From the NCBI GenBank assembly GCA_026119855.1, contig JAOWBW010000383.1:496001-560000 (forward strand): 64,000 nucleotides of DNA, read 5' to 3'. Under the pieces are notes generated by a model. It saw only the letters and a list, made by a program, of their open reading frames with translations. It was not told the DNA's origin and did not search any database. The stretch comes from Campanula takesimana. Taxonomy: Eukaryota > Streptophyta > Magnoliopsida > Asterales > Campanulaceae. A program made the translations under genes and the position numbers. Of this stretch, positions 21,565 to 32,616 are shown piece after piece. The number at the start of each line of letters is the position of its first letter. The first letter of the stretch is position 1.

Positions 21565-22235
21565 CAGGGGCGGATCTCTTAAGAGGCGAGCGCGGGCGAC
21601 GGCCCACACTGGATTTTCAAAAAAAAAAATAAAAAATTATTTTGTATATATATTTGTTTTGTTAAAGCATAACACTAACACTTGCCTGCCAAGTTGGTGG
21701 AGTTACTGTCAATACACCTTGACTAGCCAGGATCGAAACTCACTGAGAGCATTGTTTGCACCTTTTTTCTTTTTTTCATTGGGGTTCTTTTTTTCATAGG
21801 GGATTAAGAAAAAGTAAATGTTGTGCGTGTGAAAAGTAAAGTAAGAGTGAGAAAGTGGGTAGAGAGTTTTTGTTGTGAGAATGATAAGTGAATTGGGACA
21901 GACTAAAAAGGAAAGTAAGAACCTTAAATCGGGATAGAGGGAGTACAATTTATGAAGTGCATAAAAATTATAGAAATTTACATACTTATTGTAAAATAAT
22001 CATAATCACAATGAAAAATACTCTCTACGCTCAAATATGACTTCTCAAAAATTTGATTTTTTTGGGACATTATTTTGAATATTAATATTTTGGTGCTAGC
22101 CTTAGAGCTTAGTGTGTGAAAATTTTATTATACATTGAATATAATCAGACAAAGTAAAAGTAATTAATTTGAATAATGTTGCAATGTGAAGAAAAATTTG
22201 GCCCACACTGACCAAAATTCCTGGATCCGCCACTG
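21565..22235. mobile_element. hAT MITE (CAGGGGCGGATC type)
   Basis: The ends are CAGGGGCGGATC and GGATCCGCCACTG, with subterminal GGCCCACACTG near both ends. The perfect 8-bp duplication TCTCTCTT lies at 21557-21564 and 22236-22243. It contains a poly-A tract and a tRNA-like phrase (GTTGGTGGAGTTA ... GGATCGAAACTC near 21690-21740), which may be a SINE scrap. Confidence 0.8.
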
Positions 22236-22562
22236 TCTCTCTTCATCCAACTTTCCTTTTCAAGATCCACATCCTTCCCACTTCCTCCGTGATCATGTTA
22301 AATAAAAATAAATGTAATAATGAGTTGCGGTTTGAATCGTGGTTTGAACCGTAGTCTAAACTATGGTTTGAATCGCAGTTTGAACCACGTAATTAAACCG
22401 CGGTCTGAACTAAACCGAACCAAAACATAGCGGTTTGGTTTGGTTTGGTTCGGTTTGAAATTTTTCATGGTTCGGTTCGGTTTGAAATTTTCACAAACCG
22501 ATGACTAGTGGTTCGGTTCGTAAAAACCCCCAAACCGAACCATTTACCCCCTTAGTTTGAGG

Positions 22563-23097
22563 AAATAATATCCAAATGTTTAGTCATACTAACAAACAAT
22601 AATGGTAGGTTAACCTTTTTCACACGAGAATACCAATTGGAAGATGAATAATTTCATTAATGTTGGTAGATGAGGAGTTGGTTTGATAAGATAATACTCC
22701 TCCACAGATGTTCATACAGATAAGACTTACAAATTAATGCGATATTAATCTTCACAAAGTTGGTTTGAAAACGTCATATTCTCTCCCCCCTCAAACTAAA
22801 TAAAATTCTTATTCTAATCTTACACATTTATTAAAAAAAACAATTGAAAATCGATAAATATTATAAGTGAGTTGAGAATATTATTATTTAAAACACTATT
22901 CATATAATGCAAGTGAGTAAAAAGTAAGTAAATGTTAGTTTTTTGTAATTATACAAGCATTATAAAGATAAAGTCTAAAACACTATTCAATATTTGTCAT
23001 TTTGAAAATAAGACTTTTACGGTGGGGCATATTAAAAAGAAAAGCATGACTTTTAATCTAGGTGTAGAGAGTATCAATTTTTGAGTACAGCATTATA
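22563..23097. other. AT-rich intergenic DNA
   Basis: No gene or complete element. Short Stowaway-like scraps (TCTCTCCCCCCTCAAACTAA near 22780) are present. Confidence 0.5.
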
Positions 23098-23210
23098 CTT
23101 ACCCCAGTGGTAAAGCCAAGCCTCACCCTCGGTGAGCGCTAGGATTCGAACCCTCTCCTCGCCTCCTTATGTTGTGGATTTCGTCAAATAAAAAAAAATA
23201 GTGGAAGAAA
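23098..23210 (+). mobile_element. tRNA-derived SINE
   Basis: ACCCCAGTGGTAAAGCC (23101-23117) resembles an RNA polymerase III A box, and GATTCGAACCC (23143-23153) is one mismatch from the B-box consensus. They are about 40 bp apart, as in a tRNA. The element continues to an A-rich tail (AAATAAAAAAAAATA, about 23187-23201). Confidence 0.55.
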
Positions 23211-23268
23211 ATAACTATGAAAAGTAAAATAGAAAAGAGAATCAGTGGTAAGAATACTATGTGGATCG

Positions 23269-24645
23269 TATTGGGTTTTGATGCATCATGCGCAGCGGAA
23301 TAAGCAGATAAAATCAAACACCCAAGAGCCCGGATCCGTGCATGTTCATTAAATTAAATACAAGATGAAAGAAACATACCCTTGAAGATCGAATCCATGA
23401 ACACGGACTTTGAGGTGTTAAAGCAAACACCCTCTATCGGTATCCACACATCGAACGGACTCAAGAACGCTTCTTGATTTGACTGCTAGATCCTTAGGCT
23501 TGAAAAACATGATTGAAGAACCATTCTTCAATCTCCCTTTGATTATTATGGTTTGATGATGAGCAAAAATCAAACCTCAATAACCTAAGTATAATATGTG
23601 TTTTTCTCTCTCCAAGAAACTCTTGTTGATTTCCAAAAATCAATGCCTAAGGCTTAGTTTTCGGCTGAAGAGAACACAGAATATATACTGGGAGAAACCT
23701 AATTCCATTAGGTTAAAGGATTCCTTTCCCAGAAAGAAATCTAACAAAAACTCGTCAGCGGACAAACCATCCGTACGGCTAGTCCAAACCATCCGTACGG
23801 CTGGTTTTTCCACTTCCCAGTTTTTCTCGTTTTCGTGCCAAGTAAGATCCATTCTGCGTGTGTGACCCAATAGGATTATACTATGTTGGCAACGAGTCCG
23901 AAGACCTCGTAAATCATAAGCGGACTCTAGCAAGCCATTATGACTACCCAAATAGTATAACTTTGAAAGCCCAAAGTTACCTTATAGAACATATCATAAT
24001 CCTTTTGTCACGCGATATCATATTGGACATAAGTCATGGTCCACGTCAACTTATGTTGTCCAATACTTTCTCGATCCCGAGTAGATTGATATGAGCAAAT
24101 AACATTGAACGCTTCAATTCATTTGGGTACGGCCGTACACTATTATCAATCTCACTCATCGAGTGGCCAAGGAGATATCTCTCTTGAGAGAGGGACAAAT
24201 CCCATCTTGACTTATCATTCTTCCCTACAGGAATCCGATTATGCCAATCGTAGCCTTTATAACCACCCGGTTAGGGGTAGCGTTTGAGTACGTCAAACAT
24301 AATGTTCATCATGTGGAAGACTATGATAATCTCAGGTCTAAGGATAAATGATATAACTATTATGAGATTTAATTATGACATTTGACCATGACATAAATCT
24401 CATAACGGGTCTATCCAGTATTTGTTCTCCAACATGTACCCACAAGTTTAATCCGCATCCTATGCGCTATAATCATCATATGATTATCCATCAAACTCAT
24501 GCTATCCCTTCATAAGTGCTAGGGACAATGATTATTATAATAAACATGTAAAAGATATAATAATCGGGTTTGTTATCTCTATAACAATGAAGCTATGATA
24601 TAACGCATAGGCCTTTCTCAAGAGCTTAGGGCATAATATCCAACA
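23269..24645 (-). repeat. Copia-type 3' LTR
   Basis: Carries CCGTACGG at 23771-23778 and 23793-23800, upstream of a minus-strand TATATAT box (23681-23687). A GTACGGCCGTAC palindrome lies near 24128-24139. Its outer TG is mutated to TA. Confidence 0.9.
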
Positions 24646-24660
24646 ATCTCCCACTTGCAC
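24646..24660 (-). other. Polypurine tract of the copia-type element
   Basis: The minus strand reads GTGCAAGTGGGAGAT directly before the 3' LTR. Confidence 0.7.
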
Positions 24661-25794
24661 TAGGCCCAATCAACGCGTATCTAATACCCATTGAGCTTAG
24701 TTATGATCTCCATCATAATTGCAAACGAGCTTATGTAGGATAATTATCCTTGTTATTATCATGAGGTATTTTGCATATTTTGACATCTCCCATCTTTGAC
24801 GATTTCTCGAGTAAGATAGAAATGTCTGAGAATATGTCTAGATAAGATATTAGTCACTTGACTTATGTAATAACGATTATTGACACAATGAAGGTATATT
24901 AAATTAGTGACACTAGAAACGATATCTAGTTTACTAATTAGAATCTTAATCTTAACATTTTTCTAGTTGCATCTCATGCCACTAGATACTTGACCTTTTG
25001 TAGAATAGTAATGGTCCATTTAAAACTCTTCTAACACCATTTTAGACGTAAACATGTATTTATACTGCAATATTTATCTTTTTTGGTTTGTAAGAATGCA
25101 TCTATGTAACTATTACAAGATCATCTTTCATTCCATCAAAGATCAAGAACGCATCCTTTAGCTCCTTTTAGAGAACATAAGAGCGTTTCTTAACTAGTGA
25201 CTTTCACTAGGATCCGATTGGTATTATCTCATCATACTCCAAGTATATGAGACATCCGGTCTTAGTATATTAACATGGCTTACATGATAGATCCAATTGC
25301 CGAAGCATATGGAATCCTAATCATGTACTCTTTGCCCATCAGTCTTCCAGTAAGACTAAACCTTGCAAAGATTAATGCCATTAGACTTTTGCAAGTGACC
25401 TCTCCAAGAGTCTTGCATAGTGAACCTTTCATTATATTGTCAATATTAGTACTTTGACTTTAACCAATCAACCTTTTAGATTTATCTCCATAAATCAGTC
25501 CAAGGATGTAGGCGGATTCATCCAAGTCTTTCATTTAGAAACTCTTTCAAAATGATTTATATATCAACCATATATATATTAGACTATGAATAAAATTACG
25601 CTCCCACAAAATTTATTGTAATCACAAGTCTCATCTTTGATGAATTCAAACTCTTTGAATACTTCATCAAAATGAAATTTCACTCCAAGTAGTTTGCTTC
25701 AATCCATCTCATGAATTTCTGCAACTTGCATATTTTATTAGAATCTTATGAATTAATCAAAACTTTTAGGTTGTATCAAACACATCCTAATGTA

Positions 25795-27341
25795 TGTTCC
25801 TGTTAAGGAATGCTATTTTGATATCCATTTGTCATATTACATATTCAAAATATGAAGTCATGACAATAAGAATTCTAATAATATTAAGCATGACTACAGG
25901 TGATAAAGTTTTATCATAATCGACATTATGAATTAACTTTTCTCAATTAGTCTTGCTTAATCAATATACACTTTTAGATTTTATGATTCCAAGTCATTGA
26001 TCTAAATCCGGAGCGGACTTTACATCTTGATAGGTAATAGGTCAATCATTCGCAATGATGTCTTCCCTATTATTTTCTATTACGAGAAATCAATATTTCT
26101 TGTTATAGATAGTATCCTATCAGTTATGCAAATTTCTTGTGTATACTTGAATGAATTTCCACAACTCCTTGTGAAACTTTATTCAACTTCCATCTTAGGT
26201 TCCATGTCATTTTCTGGGTCTCAAACTCTTCGAGATACATTTTACTCCCACTAGTTCTTTAGAGATAAACGATTTATCTAGAAAGTGCTATTTAGAGTAA
26301 CAAACGATTTGTACTCCTTAAAGGGTGTAAAATCAATATCATTAAGATATCCCATGGAATTACATTTTTATAAGATTTAGGTGTGATTTTATCCTAGACA
26401 ACACTTTTCTCAAAAGCATCACATCACAAATCTTTATGAAAGAGAAACCAATTTTTCTTTCATTCCATATCTCATAGGGCATCAGTCTAACGTCCTTAGA
26501 TGAAACTCAATTTAGTGTAAGCGCAGCTGTTTCCAGCACATAATCCAGAGGGTTAATTAAAGATCAGTTTGACTTATTATGAGACGAAAAACTGTGTTTT
26601 ACAGACAATCTGTAAACTTCTGGAACATCATCCGTACGGCTGTTGTTTCCAGATTCTGTTTTTCTTAAATTGCAAACTTTCTGCAAAATTCTCATCGAGT
26701 CCAAAGCTCAAATATTCATTACTTTGATCTAATTAGAGTACATCAATACTTTTTCCATGAGGTGTTGAAATCCTTTTTAAGCATTGATACTTTAATAAAC
26801 TACATACATCAAAATGTATAAGTTCAAAAGAGTACTTCCTCTTACTACTATTAGTAAAAGATATCTTGATCAATTTCTAAGATTCACATCTATCACATGA
26901 TTCGAAATCATATGAATTTAAAAGTCCGTCCTATGGAATTTTAGATATGTGTTTCTTATCATTTGATATAGACATTAATGCTTTTTAAGAATGTAACGAT
27001 TACATCCTTATATTCAGATTTCCATTATTTACGTTATGCTCATTATTTTGTTCTTCCAAGATAAGGATATTAAGTCACATTATATGATTAGCAATACAAT
27101 AAGGTAAATCATATTTAATGGAACTCTTTCTTATTCGAAATAAGAAATATCCATAATCTTCTAATGAAGAAACCAAAATAATATTTCTACATAAAATAAG
27201 AACATAGCACCATTTGTTCAAAACAAATATGAACTTATTAGGTAAAGACACTTCGCAAGTTTCTATGATTAATGTTGCAACCATTGCATCATTAGTGCCA
27301 CATAGGTTAATCTTTACCCTTACAAGTAGAAATTTTAACAT
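25795..27341 (-). pseudogene. Copia pol remnants
   Basis: In minus-strand order: 27341-27075 is an open stretch with VSLPNKFIFVLNKW, ILCRNIILVSSLEDYGY and IKYDLPY. It resembles the protease-to-GAG-pre-integrase stretch (usual form LCRNLISVSSLE-DGY). Near 26480-26458 MPYEIWN resembles the integrase KTPYE-W motif. Near 25845-25798 QMDIKIAFLNRN resembles the reverse-transcriptase motif QMDVKTAFLNG. Stops and indels separate them. The order agrees with copia (PR, INT, RT). Confidence 0.6.
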
Positions 27342-29964
27342 AAATACTTGAAGTGGTAGTCCAACTACCCTTCTTTTTGATCTTTTAATTCAACTTGTAA
27401 TTTCACCAACGGTCAATCCTATTGCCAAGGTAGAAATTCATTTCTTTGGATTTTAGGTTTTAGACACAAACATATCCTTTAGCCTTGACAACTTTTGTCT
27501 TGCCTTTATCTTAAATCCTTGTCCTTATTAACATTTAGAGTTCGAGAATATTTCCATTTGATATTAAGACATAGTATTTTAAACATCAAATGTCGCTTAT
27601 GAATTGATATCAAATCCGTTTGTTAGTTCCAAACTAACATGATAACCAAGCCAACTAAGTTAATTAATATGTTTCTCTATGTTCAAAACATGAGAACTTA
27701 TTAACATACCTTTCATTCATCGCATGAATGTTAGGCTCTAATCAATCTCAAACTTTATTTGCCTCTCTTGCTTGTAGGAACGTTTCCTACGAGATTGCTT
27801 ATCGCATAAGCATTCATACGTTTTAGATGCTTCTAAAGTTCCAAACACATGATGGCAAGTCTTAGGACGATTGACATCTATAAAATCATCCACATGTTTC
27901 TAATCAATGTCTTTGTCCACCCTTAAGGCATTAGGTTTCTTAGGAATATGATTTATTAAGAATTCATAACTTTCGTTCTTGCTTTAGAACAATTCTTAAG
28001 CTCATGACTAGGTCAAGGAAGTTAATCTTATTATTTTTAAGTGGGGTCTATTGCAGTGATTATACATGATTATAGTTTAAGACATTCTACAAAATATGCA
28101 AATAAATATACACATATATTTCATACCATTATCATTTAGAGACATATAATGTATTTCATAATACTCCCACTAAATTATACACCTTCAAATACAACAATTG
28201 TATAATATAATTTAAGTAGGCTAAGATCCAACTTTAATTTAATTTCAAGTCCGCTTTGGCGATACTGCTCAAAATTAAATTAATTAGGTAGACAACTCTT
28301 TGTCAATCATATCATATATGATTCTTAGATCCTTTATGAGATTTGTTAGACATCTTATGTCAGACATGTTTTAATCTCATCTTGTGCCTTAGGCCCAAAA
28401 CTTTGTCTTTTGATAGCCTAATTAAGTCAAACCACGTTAAACGTATAGGAAACTCTCATTCCTCATCTTGCTCATACACTGATAGAATTAATGTACCTCG
28501 CTTTGGCAGAGCCCACATAAAAATACCCGGTGTACTCACAAGTGTTTTAATAATGGATTGGCACATGACTTAAGTTTTAAGAAGGTTTATTTTCTTAGAG
28601 ATATGCATTATATATTTAATTATGTCAAACATAATATAATATAGTCTTTGCATAATGATGTTAACTAATCTAATTAATTAACAGAAGCAAAATCTTGTGA
28701 TTTGATTATGAAGCAACATAATAGGGACGAAATCTAAATTATCTGTAAACGATTTACAGATTGGATATTTCATTCGCATTCCCAGAAACAAGGCGTAAGC
28801 CTGCCATTGGTCCATGCAATGAATTAATCCAAATATAGTTTCCTTCTCTTGCAAACGATTTGCACTTTGTATAGGGGTAATTCTGAAACTTTGAGATTAC
28901 GCCAATCTTAAACTCCTTTAAGATTCTGATCTCATTAACAGTTTGGACTTCTGAACTTAAATCTGTTTCAGGAAACACGGTTTCTAAAACCTGACCTCTG
29001 AAACAGATCAGAAACAGTAATGCCCAAACTATCCGTACGGATGTTTCTGGAAGCATCCAGATTTATCCGTACAACTCTTTCATACAGGTCACATAAACTC
29101 TGAACTCTTCAGTATTCTGAAACTGTATCCGCAGGGCATCTTGAAATTGAAAGCACAAACCGCACCGCCGAAACTAAGCCAAAAGGCATCCACATTTCCG
29201 TGCTAAGATCAATGAACCAAGTAACTTCTCTATACGGTCGAAACTAAGCCAAAAGGCATCCACATTCCCGTATAGATTGGATATTTGTTTCAAGATCTTT
29301 CATTGTCTCTTAATCTCACAGATTACAGCAGTTCTAAACTCTTTAGAACTCTGATTTCTGCAATTCCTTTTGAATTATTCGGCCGAAAACTGTTTTAGGA
29401 AACACGGTTTCGAAAACCAGCCGTCTGAAAGCAGTTTCCAGATTCGAATTCTGTAAACAATTTACAGAATAATCTGAATACCAGAAAACAAAATCAAATC
29501 TGAGAATTTCCAAACTAGCCGTACAGATCAGTTTGGCATCATCCAAACCATCCGTACGGATCCATTGGTAGGATCCCAGATTTCCAGGTTTTTTCAGAAT
29601 TTCAGAAATTCGACCAAATCCAATATCATGTTTGTACATAATCAGATTATAGAAACATGAATTTACAGATTACGAATTTAATTAGATCTAATCAATATCA
29701 TGAATAAACAATTTATTATATATATAAATTAGATCTAAATTATCAATACACATAATCCAATTATTTATTGATAATCCCAACATGCAATTATTCATATAGA
29801 TCAAATCAATATAATAATCACATAATCCCCATGTCATGCTCATAAACCTTTATATCTCATATATAAAACTCAAATCACGCATTCATCTTATTATCATATA
29901 GATATCATATAATCGAATTAAACAATTTCAACATGATATACTAAAATAATCAACAACGAACGGG
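27342..29964 (-). other. Eroded gag/leader part of the copia-type element
   Basis: No gag domain is recognised. From 28740 to 29640 a 5'-leader-like stretch holds CCGTACGG at 29033-29040 and 29552-29559 with one-base variants nearby. It also holds a repeated phrase, GAAACTAAGCCAAAAGGCAT (29168 and 29228). Confidence 0.5.
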
Positions 29965-29976
29965 GCTCTGATACCA
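29965..29976 (-). promoter_or_regulatory. Initiator tRNA-Met primer-binding site
   Basis: The minus strand reads TGGTATCAGAGC one base from the 5' LTR end. Confidence 0.85.
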
Positions 29977-29977
29977 C

Positions 29978-31355
29978 TGTTGGGTTTTGATGCATCATGC
30001 GCAGCGGAATAAGCAGATAAAATCAAACACCCAAGAGCCCGGATCCGTGCATGTTCATTAAATTAAATACAAGATGAAAGAAACATACCCTTGAAGATCG
30101 AATCCATGAACACGGACTTTGAGGTGTTAAAGCAAACACCCTCTATCGGTATCCACACATCGAACGGACTCAAGAACGCTTCTTGATTTGACTGCTAGAT
30201 CCTTAGGCTTGAAAAACATGATTGAAGAACCAATCTTCAATCTCCCTTTGATTATTATGGTTTGATGATGAGCAAAAATCAAACCTCAATAACCTAAGTA
30301 TAATATGTGTTTTTCTCTCTCCAAGAAACTCTTGTTGATTTCCAAAAATCAATGCCTAAGGCTTAGTTTTCGGCTGAAGAGAACACAGAATATATACTGG
30401 GAGAAACCTAATTCCATTAGGTTAAAGGATTCCTTTCCCAGAAAGAAATCTGACAAAAACTCGTCAGCGGACAAACCATCCGTACGGCTAGTCCAAACCA
30501 TCCGTACGACTGGTTTTTCCACTTCCCAGTTTTTCTCGTTTTTCGTGCCAAGTAAGATCCGTTCTGCGTGTGTGACCCAATAGGATTATACTATGTTGGC
30601 AACGAGTCCGAAGACCTCGTAAATCATAAGCGGACTCTAGCAAGCCATTATGACTACCCAAATAGTATAACTTTGAAAGCCCAAAGTTACCTTATAGAAC
30701 ATATCATAATCCATTTGTCACGCGATATCATATTGGACATAAGTCATGGTCCACGTCAACTTATGTTGTCCAATACTTTCTCGATCCCGAGTAGATTTAT
30801 ATGAGCAAATAACATTGAATGCTTCAATTCATTTGGGTACGGCCGTACACTATTATCAATCTCACTCATCGAGTGGCCAAGGAGATATCTCTCTTGAGAG
30901 AGGGACAAATCCCATCTTGACTTATCATTCTTCCCTACAGGAATCCGATTATGCCAATCGTAGCCTTTATAACTACCCGGTTAGGGGTAGCGTTTGAGTA
31001 CGTCAAACATAATGTTCATCATGTGGAAGACTATGATAATCTCAGGTCTAAGGATAAATGATATAACTATTATGAGATTTAATTATGACATTTGACCATG
31101 ACATAAATCTCATAACGGGTCTATCCAGTACTTGTTCTCCAACATGTACCCACAAGTTTAATCCGCATCCTATGCGCTATAATCATCATATGATTATCCA
31201 TCAAACTCATGCTAGCCATTCATAAGTGCTAGGGACAATGATTATTATAATAAACATGCAAAAGATATAATAATCGGGTTTGTTATCTCTATAACAATGA
31301 AGCTATGATATAACGCATAGGCCTTTCTCAAGGGCCTAGGGCATAATATCCAACA
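29978..31355 (-). repeat. Copia-type 5' LTR
   Basis: Pairs with 23269-24645. Contains CCGTACGG at 30480-30487 and a mutated CCGTACGA at 30502-30509, 84 and 106 bp upstream of the TATATA box (30390-30396) on the minus strand. Confidence 0.9.
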
Positions 31356-31593
31356 GATCAATGTTACAAGTATAAGACCATCTACAATGGTTTCAACACT
31401 CATTTCCATTCAACAACCACTTTATCACTCCACATCATCTTCTCTATCTTCCACCTAATAATTCAACACTCATTCAATTTTTACACCCTACAATGGTTTG
31501 TTTAATCACCCATTCAACACCCTTCCAACTCATTATCCTATACCCCACCACTTAAAATTTATTTTATATTCTTTATTTTTATGATTAGTAAAA

Positions 31594-31594
<1 letters not shown>

Positions 31595-31682
<88 letters not shown>
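31595..31682. repeat. (AAT)n microsatellite
   Basis: About 29 uninterrupted units inside the Harbinger element; a likely highly variable locus. Confidence 0.95.
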
Positions 31683-31683
<1 letters not shown>

Positions 31684-31762
31684 TTTGGCACCCTACAATG
31701 GAAATTATGATACTTCATTTCCAGAAACATTTTCATTTCTCATTGGCATATAAGGATATTGA

Positions 31763-31978
31763 TTATAAGGGGGGTGGTTGAAATTGCATCTCATAATATG
31801 GATTCCAATTTGGCACAGATGAAGGCATAAAACTTGGTGGAAAACAAGGATTTGGTATATTCTGAGGACGTGGTTGGTTGAAAGATTGATTTTCATACTG
31901 ATAATTACTAGGATTGTTGTAGGGAAAAGGAAAATTACTTGAATTTTGAGTGTTGAAATGGTTATTATTGGGATCCAT
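31763..31978 (-). pseudogene. Harbinger ORF1 N-terminal scrap
   Basis: An open frame of 71 codons begins MDPNNNHFNTQNSSNFPFPY and is rich in Asn, Pro, Phe and Gln. N-terminal regions of plant PIF/Harbinger ORF1 proteins (Myb/SANT-like DNA-binding partners of the transposase) have this composition. The Myb-like part is missing, so it is at most a remnant. Confidence 0.5.
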
Positions 31979-32616
31979 TTCACTAAAAAGAGTTTTTTTT
32001 TTTTTTTTGGTGTCCAAATACAATGAAACTTGCATCTATTTATAGGGATTTTTTTTTTTTAATTTTGGTGCAAAAAAAATCGTTTACTATAAAATAATTG
32101 AGCTCAAATAATTGGGATGAAAAATTAATCTGAAAATCTCAAGGACCAATCATGTGCTGCCAAGTGTCCCAATCAGGAAAAAGGAAAAAAAATACTGGCT
32201 TCTGCGTGCGACGCGCCCTTGTTGGCGATTGGCGTGCACGCGCCATGTCGGCCTAATGCCGAGGCGCCGCGTGTCTGATTCACTGGCCCACTCACTCCAT
32301 TCAACCGTGTTGAATTTATTCAACACCAACCTTCATTCAACGCCCCCTTCAACTCCCATTGTAGCCATTAAACACCCTCCACTATGTTTAATGGCCCATT
32401 CAACACCCAATTCAAGTCCCATTGTAGATGGTCTAACAAGTTTGTCTTTAAATACTATAATAATATCAAAACTTTGTCATTTCTCACTTGTAGTAGGATG
32501 AATGGATGTAGTATATTATAAAAAGATTAACAAATTATAAATTATTAGGTATGCTAACAATATCATAAATAAGGTTTGCATGTGTTAGATTATTAGTAAT
32601 ACACATTATTGTTGTT

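Larger units (their letters stand above)
19139..22554. mobile_element. hAT-type non-autonomous element, host to other insertions
   Basis: The ends are TAGGGGTGTAACTGGTTCG and the complement of CGAACCATTTACCCCCTTA. A perfect 8-bp duplication GTTTGAGG flanks them (19131-19138 and 22555-22562). Both ends carry subterminal arrays of AACCGAACC/GGTTTGGTTCGG motifs (19150-19370 and 22327-22540). Repeated subterminal motifs are where hAT transposases bind. No transposase is left; most of the interior is made up of a Helitron and a hAT MITE. Confidence 0.75.
23269..31355 (-). mobile_element. Complete copia-type LTR element with eroded coding region
   Basis: LTRs of about 1.38 kb (23269-24645 and 29978-31355) read TGTTGG...CCAACA. 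The flanking 5 bp are GATCG and GATCA, a duplication with one change. On the minus strand the PBS TGGTATCAGAGC (29976-29965) and the polypurine tract AAGTGGGAGAT (beside 24645) set the orientation. The two LTRs differ at about sixteen places by eye. Yet the 5.3-kb interior has no long ORF and only scraps of copia pol, so the element was probably already dead when it transposed. Confidence 0.85.
31376..32433. mobile_element. PIF/Harbinger-type non-autonomous element
   Basis: Terminal inverted repeats GACCATCTACAATGG and CCATTGTAGATGGTC are flanked by the 3-bp duplication TAA (31373-31375 and 32434-32436). More CCATTGTAG-like and TTCAACACCC phrases lie inside each end. It contains a scrap of Harbinger ORF1 and a long AAT microsatellite. 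Confidence 0.8.

Noticed and set aside
21452..21799. Plus-strand 115-codon frame
   Set aside because: It crosses the border of the hAT MITE and poly-T tracts; low-complexity translation.
22019..23071. Large inverted-repeat element with TACTCTCTAC ends
   Set aside because: Only about ten terminal bases agree and no target duplication is found.
31533..31736. Leucine-rich 67-codon frame
   Set aside because: It is the translation of the AAT microsatellite.
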